From positions 21,369 through 85,368 of the forward strand of contig CACNDI010000008.1 in the NCBI GenBank assembly GCA_902619165.1: a stretch of 64,000 nucleotides of DNA, read 5' to 3'. Positions within the stretch are counted from its first letter, which is position 1. Each line of letters opens with the position of its first letter. The notes under the pieces were generated by a model. It made no database searches and was not told the DNA's origin. It saw nothing but the letters and a program-made list of their open reading frames with translations. Both the position numbers and the translations under genes were made by a program. Below, piece after piece: positions 46,130 to 54,854 of this stretch. This DNA is from an uncultured Alphaproteobacteria bacterium (GTDB lineage: Bacteria; Pseudomonadota; Alphaproteobacteria; Rhodobacterales; Rhodobacteraceae).

Positions 46130-47512
46130 CTATGTAACTATTGATGTTTGCAATGCTTCGATGTAGTGAGTTCTCCATGTACTAATATTAGAAGATTGTA
46201 ATTGATCAAAAGCACTAAGCCATCTCCTCAAGCGTTCCTTTTTAGGCATTTTTAGGGCATGATGCAGTGCATCTGCTACTCCCTCCGGATCATGAGGGTT
46301 CACAATCAATGCGTCGGGAAATTCCTCTGCTGCGCCTGCAAATCTTGACAAAATTAGCACTCCTGGATCACTCGCGCGTTGAGACGCTATATATTCTTTT
46401 GCCACCAAATTCATTCCATCTCTTAGCGGTGTTACAAGTCCAATCCTACTATTTCTAAAAAATCCCATAAGACTTTTTTGCTGGAATCCTTTATTGAGAT
46501 ACCTTATTGGCGTCCAATCAAAATCACCAAACGCACTATTTATTTTTCCAGCACTAAGCTCTAATTTTTTTCTTATTTCTTTGTACTGAAAAACAGAACC
46601 TCTTGAGGTAGGCGCTATTTGAAGAAAAGTTGTTGATCTGATGTGTTCACTATGATTTGTAAGAAGATGATTGTATGCCGAAAATCTAAGTTCAAGCCCT
46701 TTCGAATAGTCTAGCCTATCTACGCCAACAATTAGTTTGTCCATTTTAATGCTTTTGACTAGTCTTTTTACTTGAGGAGAGTTATCAGTTTCTTCTGATA
46801 TTTTTACAATTTTGTTCGTATCTATAGATATTGGAAAATGTTTTACCTTAGACTTTTTACCCAAGGCAAATATTGACCCATCTGGTTCAACTGAGCCTCC
46901 TAGTTCACTAATGATATAATCTAAAAAGGTAAGCACATGTTTTCTGGTTTGAAAGCCTATCAAGTCAAACTCTAAGAGAGCATCAACAAGCTCTCGATGA
47001 TCAGGTAATGCAGTCAAAATTTCTTTTGATGGCCATGGTATATGTAAAAAAAAGCCTATTTTCTGAGTGCATTTAAGCTTTCTCAACTCTTTAGCGATAA
47101 ATAAAAAATGATAATCATGAACCCATATCAAATCTTCACTTTTGAGAAGTTTTTTAATCATCAAGGAAAAAGACTTATTTACCCCTTTATAACTTTCGAA
47201 TTTTAATTTGGAATAATCTACTAAGTCCAATCTATAGTGAAAAATGGGCCAAAGTACTTCGTTACAATAACCGTTGTAGTAATTTTCATAATCTTTTTTG
47301 GTTAAGTCGACAATGGCATAAGTTATTCCTTCATCCTTTTTAACATCTGGTTTAATATTTTTACTCGTAGTGAGTCCTCCACTCCAACCAAACCAAAGAC
47401 CGTTTGTCTCCTGCAGCGTATCAAATAAGGCCACTGCAAGGCCGCCAGCTGCTTCAGGTTTCTTTTCCTTGGGAAGCATGACTCTATTAGAAATAACGAC
47501 TACTCTACTCAT
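46130..47512 (-). CDS. otsA: Trehalose-6-phosphate synthase
   Basis: 460-residue GT20 glycosyltransferase that joins UDP-glucose and glucose-6-phosphate. Recognised by the N-terminal V-V-I-S-N-R, W-F-G-W-S-G-G near residue 36-42, the V-H-D-Y-H motif near 134-138 and G-V-D-R-L-D-Y-S-K-G near 263-272. Length is near E. coli OtsA (474). It follows otsB by 15 nt. Trehalose serves as compatible solute. The otsB-otsA pair forms the cargo of the module between repeat copies 1 and 2. Confidence 0.95.
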   Translation of the reverse strand: MSRVVVISNRVMLPKEKKPEAAGGLAVALFDTLQETNGLWFGWSGGLTTSKNIKPDVKKDEGITYAIVDLTKKDYENYYNGYCNEVLWPIFHYRLDLVDYSKLKFESYKGVNKSFSLMIKKLLKSEDLIWVHDYHFLFIAKELRKLKCTQKIGFFLHIPWPSKEILTALPDHRELVDALLEFDLIGFQTRKHVLTFLDYIISELGGSVEPDGSIFALGKKSKVKHFPISIDTNKIVKISEETDNSPQVKRLVKSIKMDKLIVGVDRLDYSKGLELRFSAYNHLLTNHSEHIRSTTFLQIAPTSRGSVFQYKEIRKKLELSAGKINSAFGDFDWTPIRYLNKGFQQKSLMGFFRNSRIGLVTPLRDGMNLVAKEYIASQRASDPGVLILSRFAGAAEEFPDALIVNPHDPEGVADALHHALKMPKKERLRRWLSAFDQLQSSNISTWRTHYIEALQTSIVT

Positions 47513-47527
47513 AACTGTCCTATTGAT

Positions 47528-48283
47528 TTACCTTGGTTTTAGAAGCTGCTTCATCATTTCGTGAACCGATTTAACATTAGGTAAAAAGAAGTTGGCTTTA
47601 CTTCTCTTATAATTTCCAACACGAACTGACCAGCCACCTTTCTTGTTAACAGTTTCAAAACCATCTTCATCGCTAACATCATCACCGATAAAAATCGGTC
47701 TCCGCTTTATAAAAGGTTTAGTTCTCATAAAATATGAAATCGCCGTTCCTTTATTGTGGCTCAGGGGTTTAACTTCTAAAACTTCTTTTCCTTTGAGGAA
47801 AGTTAACTTAGGTTCGTGCTTCACGAGCTCCATTATTATTTTATTAATTTTTTTTCTGTCGATCGTTGAATTCCGAAAATGAACAGTCAAATTTGAACCC
47901 TTGTTTTCAATCTCAATATCTTTTTGTCCATTAAGTAATTCTTTAACTTTTTGGGCAATTCCCTTTATTTTTCCAGTATCGGCTTGGTACTCTTTGGTTC
48001 GGAGCGCATCTTTCAATTGTGCTCCGTGGTTTCCTGCAACAGGAATTGTATTGTTATCGAAAATCCTATCTAGATCATCTAATGATCTACCGCTTATAAG
48101 CCCTAATGCGCCTCCGAGTCTATTACGGATGGTGTACAGTTTTTTTTGTAATCTAAAGCAAGGTTTGATCAAGCTTGGACTTTTCTCAATATCATATAGA
48201 GTGCCATCAACGTCGAGGAATAGAGCTACTTGTTGGATATCTTTCGGAAGTATTTTTACAGTAAATTGTGACGCCACTTTCAA
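47528..48283 (-). CDS. otsB: Trehalose-6-phosphate phosphatase
   Basis: 251-residue HAD-superfamily phosphatase. Nucleophile and acid are the two Asp of F-L-D-V-D-G-T-L at about 22-29. The metal-binding motif G-D-D-V-S-D-E-D-G-F is near residue 200. Upstream of otsA on the same strand, giving the order otsB-otsA. Completes the two-step trehalose pathway. Confidence 0.94.
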   Translation of the reverse strand: MKVASQFTVKILPKDIQQVALFLDVDGTLYDIEKSPSLIKPCFRLQKKLYTIRNRLGGALGLISGRSLDDLDRIFDNNTIPVAGNHGAQLKDALRTKEYQADTGKIKGIAQKVKELLNGQKDIEIENKGSNLTVHFRNSTIDRKKINKIIMELVKHEPKLTFLKGKEVLEVKPLSHNKGTAISYFMRTKPFIKRRPIFIGDDVSDEDGFETVNKKGGWSVRVGNYKRSKANFFLPNVKSVHEMMKQLLKPR

Positions 48284-48497
48284 GGTTTCATTTTTTATGA
48301 TTAAAATCTACAATCTAAACACCTTACTAAGTCGGCGCGTTAATTTACCACTCTAGAAACGTATAGGTATGGAATATACAGAACAATGAGATCGTATTAA
48401 CTAATTTTGTTTCTTGCAAATATTACGTAACGTAAGTTAAACAATTTTATTCTTTGGTTATTCTTGAATTATCGCATTTAATAGCCAGCTTTACAAG
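48284..48497. other. AT-rich gap between otsB and repeat copy 2
   Basis: About 210 bp with no coding frame. It contains ATTACGTAACGTAAGTTA at about 48421-48438, a short alternating palindrome-like element, and probably the otsBA promoter reading leftward. Nothing else recognisable. Confidence 0.4.
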
Positions 48498-48650
48498 ATT
48501 TTAAGCAACTGCAGATGGGATCAAAGCCAATGCATCCGATTATCAGAAGTTATAAGATTCTCACAACCTTTTAAAATAGCTCTTATCCTTCTCAAGCTTC
48601 TCGTGCGTGATCACGAAAATCTTTAAAGCAATTATCAAAATTGTTGTCAA
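48498..48650 (-). repeat. tRNA-Gln 3'-fragment repeat with tail, copy 2 (degenerate)
   Basis: The tail is clearly recognisable from GATTATCAGAAGTTATAAG at 48538 through TTAAAATAGCTCTTATCC to ATTGTTGTCAA at 48650, co-linear with the other copies. The tRNA part is badly eroded (only patches such as GGGATCAAAGCC match). An insertion of roughly 10 bp lies before the last arm motif. Old copy of the same element. Left border approximate. Confidence 0.65.
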
Positions 48651-48754
48651 TTTTCCTTTTTAGTCTATCTGAATCTCATTGACTGTAAAACTTTAGCCAC
48701 CGTCTTAGGAATAAGATTAAAAAAATGGCCTCTGTATAATGATGCATAAATAAG

Positions 48755-50251
48755 ATGAATTTAAAAAAACTGTTTAAAAAAGTTGCCGCGGATATTGTCT
48801 TGTTCAAACAATATAAATTTGTTTCAGCCATCTTTGCTATTTATTTAGGTTTAGCTGAAAACAATCTTGAAGCTAATGCTCAGTTTTTTCAAAACATTAC
48901 CGATAAAATAGAAAATAACATACCGAGACTGTCTTATGGCGTGGCCGTAACAGATTTTAACAACGATGGAAAAATGGAATTTATAGTTACAGGTTTCCAG
49001 TATCCTAACATCGCACTCGGTTATGAGAATGGGTCATATAAAAATATTAATTCTAGTGAACTATTTGCTGATGAAAAAAGGTCATCGATTGGAATTGTTG
49101 CTTGTGATGTGGATAAGGATGGATATGAAGAAATTTATTTTTTGAATACCGACACTTACAGCGGAACGAAAAAATATTCGGATCGTCTAATAGACGCGGA
49201 CAAAACAATTTACGATATCTTCAGTAAAAAAAAAAATCAGGCAAACTTGAATCTTACGGCGGGTAGGTCGGTGGCTTGTGTTGATAGAAATGGCAACGGT
49301 AACTATGGAATTTATGTCTCCAACTATGGGGGCCCAACAAGATTTTACGAACTGAAAACCGATATTATCGAAGACATCGCACCTTCGCTTGGAATAAATT
49401 CTACGACCGGTGGTCGTGCTGTAGTAGCAGGGCATATTCTATCAGGAAAAGTCGATATTTTTGCTGCGAATGAACGGGGACCTAATTTTTTACTGATAAA
49501 CAAAGGCGGCACATACACTGACAAAGCTATAGAGTACGGTATCGATGACACTCTCCAAAATGGGAGAGGAACCGCTCTATCAGATATAGGTTATGATGGA
49601 AGCTTAGACCTTATTACAGGAAATTGGAATGGGTTTCATAGAATATACACTCATGCAAACAACACATTTGTCGATACAGCGTCTTTAAATTTTAGACAAC
49701 CTTCGAAAATAAGAACGGTTATATCCGCTGACTTCGATAATGATGGTTTCGATGAGATATTTTTGAACAACATTGGTCAACCAAATAAATTATTTAGAGT
49801 TCTAGACAATAATAAACTCGAACAGTTGGAATTGACGAATGCTCTAGAAAAGACTGGTCTGGGTACTGGTGGAGCAGTAGCGGATTTAAATGGTGACGGG
49901 ATTTTGGAACTACTGATTGCTCATGGTGAAAGTGCTCCTGAACCATTAAGTCTTTTTTCAGCTAATGTTAAGGACGATTTTCAATATTTAAGAATAGAAC
50001 CTAGAAACTCTTACAATGCGCCAGCAAGAGGTGCTACCGTAACACTTAAGACAAATTTCAGAACCCACGCTAAAACTATAGATGCAGGCTCTGGGTATTT
50101 ATGCCAGATGGAACCAGTAGCCCATTTTGGAATCCGTAAAAATGAAGACATTAAATACATTCAGATAAATTGGACTGACGGTCAAAAATCAAAATACAAA
50201 ATTGAAAAGCTGAATCATCAATATGTTTTCAACCAAGGTAAAACAAATTGA
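48755..50251 (+). CDS. FG-GAP repeat protein of the CRTAC1/ASPIC-UnbV family
   Basis: 498-residue, probably secreted beta-propeller protein. N-terminal about 40 residues are basic then hydrophobic, a possible signal or anchor. FG-GAP-type repeats with calcium-binding D-x-N/D-x-D-G loops recur (D-F-N-N-D-G, D-V-D-K-D-G, D-F-D-N-D-G, D-L-N-G-D-G). The ASPIC/UnbV domain lies in the C-terminal 100 residues (A-R-G-A-T-V-T-L then W-T-D-G-Q). Related proteins are secreted or surface-bound; function unknown. Co-transcribed with the next gene. Confidence 0.85.
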   Translation: MNLKKLFKKVAADIVLFKQYKFVSAIFAIYLGLAENNLEANAQFFQNITDKIENNIPRLSYGVAVTDFNNDGKMEFIVTGFQYPNIALGYENGSYKNINSSELFADEKRSSIGIVACDVDKDGYEEIYFLNTDTYSGTKKYSDRLIDADKTIYDIFSKKKNQANLNLTAGRSVACVDRNGNGNYGIYVSNYGGPTRFYELKTDIIEDIAPSLGINSTTGGRAVVAGHILSGKVDIFAANERGPNFLLINKGGTYTDKAIEYGIDDTLQNGRGTALSDIGYDGSLDLITGNWNGFHRIYTHANNTFVDTASLNFRQPSKIRTVISADFDNDGFDEIFLNNIGQPNKLFRVLDNNKLEQLELTNALEKTGLGTGGAVADLNGDGILELLIAHGESAPEPLSLFSANVKDDFQYLRIEPRNSYNAPARGATVTLKTNFRTHAKTIDAGSGYLCQMEPVAHFGIRKNEDIKYIQINWTDGQKSKYKIEKLNHQYVFNQGKTN

Positions 50252-50252
50252 T

Positions 50253-50960
50253 ATGACTCGGTATGTTTTCACACTTTTTCTTATGTGCTTGATAATCCCC
50301 TCAATAAGCTCAGGAGAGTCTCGAAGTTCTGATAGTTTAAAATTGATACGTTATTATGAAGAGTTACGAGCAGATTGGGGGAAAATATTTCCAAACAAAA
50401 ACAGAAATGCTGGTGGTGCTCTGTTTTTTAAATATATTTTAGATAATTCAAATTCTAAAGATGAGTTTTTTGAGAAAAATAAGATGTATTGTAGTGTTTC
50501 CGGGTCACTTGTACGGCCCGGTTCTGAACCGGAATTTGTTGCTGTCAGAGGCCATGATGAAGAATTAATTTGCGGCTCACTTTACAGATGTTGTTGGCCC
50601 TGCTCTTGTGATGTAATGAAATTTGTTCAGGTGCAGGCCCTTGAAAAAACTTTTAATGATAAGACGGAATTAATTAACGTATTAACAATCAAAAACCCAT
50701 GTGAAAAACCAGATTTTCCTGAAGAGGTCGATAGAGAGTCGATTTGTATAGGCACCTCTCTAAATAAAAAACGAGTGACTGAAATAAATGGAAGGCTTGT
50801 AGTTGGAGTACTATTCAAAAGCAAAATCTGTTCACAGAAGGACATTGAGAAGATAAATAGAGAAGTTATAACTGGAAGCTACTGTCCATTTAGAAATAAT
50901 ACACCACTCAAAGAGGTCAGGGGAGGTATGGGGGACATTTTCATAAAAATGGCTAATTGA
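50253..50960 (+). CDS. Secreted Cys-rich hypothetical protein
   Basis: About 235 residues from ATG 50253, one base after the stop of the CRTAC1 gene. Residues 1-20 form a signal peptide (M-T-R-Y, hydrophobic, S-I-S-S-G). Mature part has at least 11 Cys, including the cluster C-G-S-L-Y-R-C-C-W-P-C-S-C near the middle, suggesting disulfides or a metal or haem site. No family recognised. Coupling to the CRTAC1 gene suggests that they act together outside the cell. Confidence 0.7.
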   Translation: MTRYVFTLFLMCLIIPSISSGESRSSDSLKLIRYYEELRADWGKIFPNKNRNAGGALFFKYILDNSNSKDEFFEKNKMYCSVSGSLVRPGSEPEFVAVRGHDEELICGSLYRCCWPCSCDVMKFVQVQALEKTFNDKTELINVLTIKNPCEKPDFPEEVDRESICIGTSLNKKRVTEINGRLVVGVLFKSKICSQKDIEKINREVITGSYCPFRNNTPLKEVRGGMGDIFIKMAN

Positions 50961-51016
50961 ATTTTTATTTGATTTTGCTTTGAAAATTGATCACATTCCG
51001 TGCACTTAGCAATAAA

Positions 51017-51174
51017 TAGCAGGGGTGGTAGGATTCGAACCTGCGGTACAAGGGGTCAAACCCTGTGGATATTGTTATAAGAAGTTATCAGGATTCTCAT
51101 AAACCTTTAAAAAAGTTCTTATGCTTCTCATGTTTCTTATGCATTATCAGGAAAATCACGAAAAGTGTTGTCAA
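51017..51174 (-). repeat. tRNA-Gln 3'-fragment repeat with tail, copy 3
   Basis: 49-bp core (51017-51065) with 7 differences from tRNA-Gln(UUG) and a ~109-bp tail ending AGTGTTGTCAA at 51174, six bases from the stop of the DEAD-helicase gene. Same orientation as all others. The compensating changes in the core (G-G-G-T-C-A-A-A-C-C-C-T) disrupt the tRNA pairing in part, so it is not a functional tRNA. Confidence 0.9.
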
Positions 51175-51179
51175 TATTC

Positions 51180-52574
51180 CTATCTTTTTCTAAAGTTGCG
51201 CTTGGAATTTTGTTTGCTTCTTTTCTTTTTTTTTCGATCATTTTTCATTTGAACAATTTGATCTTCGCCAAGACTTTCTACCTCCTCTATAGGAGGTAGT
51301 TTCCCTTTGAAATTTTCAATTAGCGCTAAGGCCAAATCTTCATTAGAAAATCGAGTTAATAGCTCATTAGCAAACTTAAGATCACTAGAGCTATTTTTTT
51401 GGTTTCTCGAAAGGTAGTTTATGATCTTTTCATTATCTTTAAGTTCTATTTCTTCCTGAGAAAGAAATTTGTTGATAACCGGTCTCACCTTTGCAGAATT
51501 GATCAATTTTTCATATTTTCTCTTCTCGCTAGGTGAACAAAAAAGAATACTTCGACCCTTATTCCCAGCTCTCCCGGTTCGCCCACTTCTGTGTATTAAG
51601 GTTTCTGGATTATGAGGGAGCTCAGCATGTATCACTATATCCAAGTTAACCAGGTCTATACCTCTTGCAGCTACGTCTGTCGCAACACATATCTTACACC
51701 TACCATTTTTTATGGACTGTAATGCCTTGAACCTCTCTGATTGATTCAATGCGCCAGATAAGGAGACAACAGAAAAACCTCTATTTAAAATTCTAGAAGA
51801 GATATGCGTTACAGCATTTCTAGTAGAGCAAAAAATAATAATAGTCTTATCATCATGAAATCGGAGAAAGTTGAATATTGCGTTTTCAATATCATGTTTT
51901 TTTACTAAATATGTTTCATAAGAAATATCAGTGTGGGCTTTGCCAAGACTAGTAGCTTCAATTCTGACTGCATTTTTTTGGTACTTTGATGCTAATGACA
52001 TTATTTTTTTTGGGATAGTCGCTGAAAACATAAGTACCCTCTTATTTGCGGGACTTTTATCTACAATCATATCTAAGTCTTGTTTAAAGCCCAAATCAAG
52101 CATTTCATCAGCTTCATCTAGGATAAGCGATCTTAGATAATTTAAGTGGAAAGTTTTCCGCCGTATATGGTCATTAATCCTTCCTGGTGTTCCTATTAAA
52201 AGATCAACTCCTTTAGAAATATTTTTCCTTTCTTTTTTTATATCCATCCCACCGATCGCCGTTGAGATTCTGATCTCAGTCTTAGAAAACAGCCATGCTA
52301 ACTCATTAAAAACCTGTAAAGCTAATTCTCGTGTGGGTGTAACGATTAGGGTTTTAAGTTTGTTATCTGTATCCAGAATTTCTTTAAGTCCAGCAACCGA
52401 TATTGACAACCCATAAGCAAGTGTTTTGCCGGAGCCTGTTTGGGAGCTCACCAGAAGATCTTTATCATTGTTGCCAGGATCAAGCACTAAGCTTTGAACT
52501 GTCGTTAGTTTGTCGTACCCTTTTTCTTTTATTGAGGATTGTAATTCTTCAGGAATAGATTTTGTTTCAAGCAT
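51180..52574 (-). CDS. DEAD-box RNA helicase
   Basis: 464-residue ATP-dependent RNA helicase. Walker A S-Q-T-G-S-G-K-T at 44-51, D-E-A-D at 153-156, S-A-T at 184-186, and H-R-S-G-R-T-G-R-A in the second RecA domain. Basic, Lys/Arg-rich C-terminal tail of about 20 residues. Shorter than DeaD (629) and without its RNA-binding domain, so nearer to RhlE/SrmB-type or short DbpA-type. Role probably in RNA remodelling or cold adaptation. Cargo of the module between copies 3 and 4. Confidence 0.92.
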   Translation of the reverse strand: MLETKSIPEELQSSIKEKGYDKLTTVQSLVLDPGNNDKDLLVSSQTGSGKTLAYGLSISVAGLKEILDTDNKLKTLIVTPTRELALQVFNELAWLFSKTEIRISTAIGGMDIKKERKNISKGVDLLIGTPGRINDHIRRKTFHLNYLRSLILDEADEMLDLGFKQDLDMIVDKSPANKRVLMFSATIPKKIMSLASKYQKNAVRIEATSLGKAHTDISYETYLVKKHDIENAIFNFLRFHDDKTIIIFCSTRNAVTHISSRILNRGFSVVSLSGALNQSERFKALQSIKNGRCKICVATDVAARGIDLVNLDIVIHAELPHNPETLIHRSGRTGRAGNKGRSILFCSPSEKRKYEKLINSAKVRPVINKFLSQEEIELKDNEKIINYLSRNQKNSSSDLKFANELLTRFSNEDLALALIENFKGKLPPIEEVESLGEDQIVQMKNDRKKKKRSKQNSKRNFRKR

Positions 52575-52632
52575 TCGCTCAATCTATAGAATAATAAAAA
52601 TAAAGATATAGCTAAGATTTATAAATTTCGTC

Positions 52633-53385
52633 TTATCTAATTTTTTGATCGAAAGAAAGATTACCACCTGCCCAAATTGGTAAATTCTCTTTATCATTGA
52701 GCCATTTTTCTTCATCAGGGGTATTAGCTCTTCCAAACTCTGAATTTCTTTGCGGGTAACGCCCAAATTTTTCTAAAACCTGCCTATGTTGATCTACCGC
52801 TTTTTTATTTCTCCCTTCAAATAGACTGAAATTAGGATAAGCACCAATTCCCATGTCAATTATTTCGCATGCGCGAACAAGGTCGACTATTTCTTCTGAA
52901 TGTGCCAAAGCCCAGGGAAGTAAATACAGTAATGCTGGAGGCAATTTTAAAGTTTGTTCGACTTTCTCTTTACTAACTAGGTCTCGAACGAGCTCGCGTC
53001 CTATGTAGTCATACGAAAACGCTTCAGCCGTCCCTCGAAAACATGAGCGAGATAGTTGATCTGCTAAGAGCACTCTAGCAACCTGGCCCTCAATTGTGAA
53101 CCATTTGTCCTCCACCAAAGTTTGTGGATCAGCTTTCAGTTCGCGAATAACAATTGAAAATGGCTTGCAAATATCGTCTAAAGCAGTTCCACTTCTAAAC
53201 TATATGCCTAACAGTGGTTCCACTGTTTCGTCGTAAAAAAGGCTTTTTCTATCAATAGGATTATAAATATCGCAGCCACACATATAATTCAAAACACTGC
53301 TCGGAGAACGAGGATTATTAATAGCTTTCAGGACTGCGGGTTTTTTACTAAATTGCTCAGGGGTAAGATCGTCTGGTAACATCAT
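52633..53385 (-). pseudogene. DUF924 family gene interrupted by an in-frame TAG
   Basis: A 251-codon frame encodes a DUF924-like protein: L-L-A-D-Q-L-S-R-S-C-F-R-G-T in the middle, A-L-A-H-S-E-E, then H-R-Q-V-L-E-K-F-G-R-Y-P-Q-R-N and T-P-D-E-E-K-W-L at the end. Codon 62 (53200-53202 on + as CTA) is TAG, between L-L-G-I and F-R-S-G-T-A-L-D-D. The family normally has Trp (W-F) here, so TGG to TAG is the simplest event. Downstream frame stays open and conserved. Product probably lost, or made as a shorter protein from an internal GTG near 53118. DUF924 function unknown. Confidence 0.78.
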
Positions 53386-53451
53386 TTAAAATTCTTTTTT
53401 TATAGTGTAACATAAATCAATGAGCTATCTATCATAACCAAAGGAGTACAG

Positions 53452-53583
53452 ATGCGTGCGATTGGTTTAATCAAGCACGGCGGACCTGAAGTGCTAGAGC
53501 TTATTGAAGTGGCTGGGGCGGTAGAATTCGAACCTATGGTAAACGGGATCAAAACCCGTGGATATTATTATCAGGAGTTATAA
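53452..53583 (+). pseudogene. 5' fragment of a quinone-oxidoreductase/zinc-type alcohol dehydrogenase gene truncated at repeat copy 4
   Basis: After AAGGAG and ATG 53452 the first 20 codons read M-R-A-I-G-L-I-K-H-G-G-P-E-V-L-E-L-I-E-V, the normal N-terminus of a medium-chain quinone oxidoreductase. Homology ends exactly at 53510-53511, where the tRNA-derived repeat copy 4 begins. The frame continues 23 codons into the repeat and stops at TAA 53581-53583. The remaining ~300 codons are absent. A dead remnant, created by recombination at this junction. Confidence 0.75.
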
Positions 53584-53665
53584 GGTTTCCATAATCCTTT
53601 AAAATAGTTCTTATCCTTCTCATGATTCTTATAAGTTATCAGGAAAATCACGAAAACTGTTGTCA
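53510..53665 (-). repeat. tRNA-Gln 3'-fragment repeat with tail, copy 4
   Basis: 49-bp core (53510-53558) with 4 differences from tRNA-Gln(UUG); tail from TGGATATTATTATCAG to CTGTTGTCAG at 53665. It begins at the exact point where the truncated quinone-oxidoreductase frame stops matching its family. The 5' half of the tRNA is missing, so it is not a tRNA gene. Confidence 0.92.
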
Positions 53666-53701
53666 GAAAGCGTATATTGCTTGGAAATTATTTTTTACCT
53701 T

Positions 53702-54529
53702 TCAAGCTGTAAATTTATAACCCGTACCATGCTTCTCAATAAATCCGAATTTTGGCTCTAAAGTGTGCCCGCTCGTGCACATAACTCTGTCCGTACAAAC
53801 CATATCAAGCATTTTCTTCCTAGAGTTCAGTGCTTCTCCACTGTCTATGTCGAATATTGTGGAAGCATTTGGATCATTAAGTTGCAGATTGGGAGCGTGG
53901 ATTATATCCCCTAAATGAACAAGAGCCTGATTATCACTATCAACTCTAAACCCAGAGTGGCCCGGAGTATGCCCTGGTATGCTTAGTAGTGAAACACCAG
54001 GAATTAGATCTTTAGTAAATGAAATTATTTCCTTTTTATCATTATATGCGTCTAAAACAACGCTTGCTAAATTTGCCCAATCAGCTCCGTTTACTTCGAT
54101 AGAGTCAAAGTTATTTTTTGTCCAAAAATTGTGCTCTGATTCCAATACTTGTAATGCTGCATTTTCAAAAACAGCCATTCCATCTGTACTTATTGCACCA
54201 GCAATATGATCTGGATGAAGATGCGTGAAAAATAAATCAGTTATATCGTTTAGTTCTAGTCCAGTCTCCTTTATAGCATCTTGAAGAAAACCACAGGTAG
54301 GCCCAAACAATTCTCTGCATCCCGCATCAATTAGAAGATTTCGATTAGCGCTTTGGATCAAATATGCGTTAACGTTACCGTATATAAGCTCACTATTTTC
54401 ACTGTCATTAATTATTGCTGCATCTTCCTCTCTTAAATTAACCAGAGCCTCTTTGGGGAGATAAAGCTCACCATCTCGAAGTGCTGTTACTTGAATGGAA
54501 CCCACAGATATTTTTGTAGTTCTAGACAT
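53702..54529 (-). CDS. MBL-fold metallo-hydrolase
   Basis: 275-residue metallo-beta-lactamase-fold hydrolase. The metal site motif T-H-L-H-P-D-H gives His103, His105, Asp107 and His108. A second-site G-H-T-P-G-H-S-G follows near residue 195, and H-L-G-D at about 210. Length and motifs fit the quorum-quenching-lactonase/alkyl-hydrolase-like group, but the substrate is unknown. It is the only gene of its module (between copies 4 and 5), with its own upstream 160 bp. Confidence 0.9.
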   Translation of the reverse strand: MSRTTKISVGSIQVTALRDGELYLPKEALVNLREEDAAIINDSENSELIYGNVNAYLIQSANRNLLIDAGCRELFGPTCGFLQDAIKETGLELNDITDLFFTHLHPDHIAGAISTDGMAVFENAALQVLESEHNFWTKNNFDSIEVNGADWANLASVVLDAYNDKKEIISFTKDLIPGVSLLSIPGHTPGHSGFRVDSDNQALVHLGDIIHAPNLQLNDPNASTIFDIDSGEALNSRKKMLDMVCTDRVMCTSGHTLEPKFGFIEKHGTGYKFTA

Positions 54530-54693
54530 ATTTTAAACTTCCTTTCTCATCTTCTTCGCGCTTTAAAAAGCATATACTAGTCTTAACAATATTATAATAT
54601 TTTTAGCAATGTCCTACCCAGTATTAATATAGAGATATTTTTTGGACCTTGGTATCGGGTAGTTTTAAGTGGGATCTTAATTTAAATTTAGTA
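54530..54693. other. Intergenic region between MBL gene and repeat copy 5
   Basis: 164 bp, strongly AT-rich, without coding frame. It probably holds the promoter of the MBL gene. Nothing else recognised. Confidence 0.4.
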
Positions 54694-54835
54694 TGGCTGG
54701 GGTGGTAGGATTCGACCCTCCGGTAAACGGGATCAAAACCCGTGGATATTGGTATAAGGATTTATCAGTTTTCTCATAACCCATTAAAATGGTTCTTATG
54801 CGTTGTCAGGAAAATCACGAAAACTGTTGTCAAAA
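54694..54835 (-). repeat. tRNA-Gln 3'-fragment repeat with tail, copy 5 (18-bp-deleted tail)
   Basis: 49-bp core (54694-54742) with 3 differences from tRNA-Gln(UUG). The tail is shorter than elsewhere: one copy of the doubled GTTCTTAT unit and the spacer between the two are missing, as expected from recombination between those direct repeats. Ends at CTGTTGTCAAAAA near 54835, close to the nfeD-like stop. Confidence 0.9.
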
Positions 54836-54854
54836 ACAGGCTTCGCATACATTT

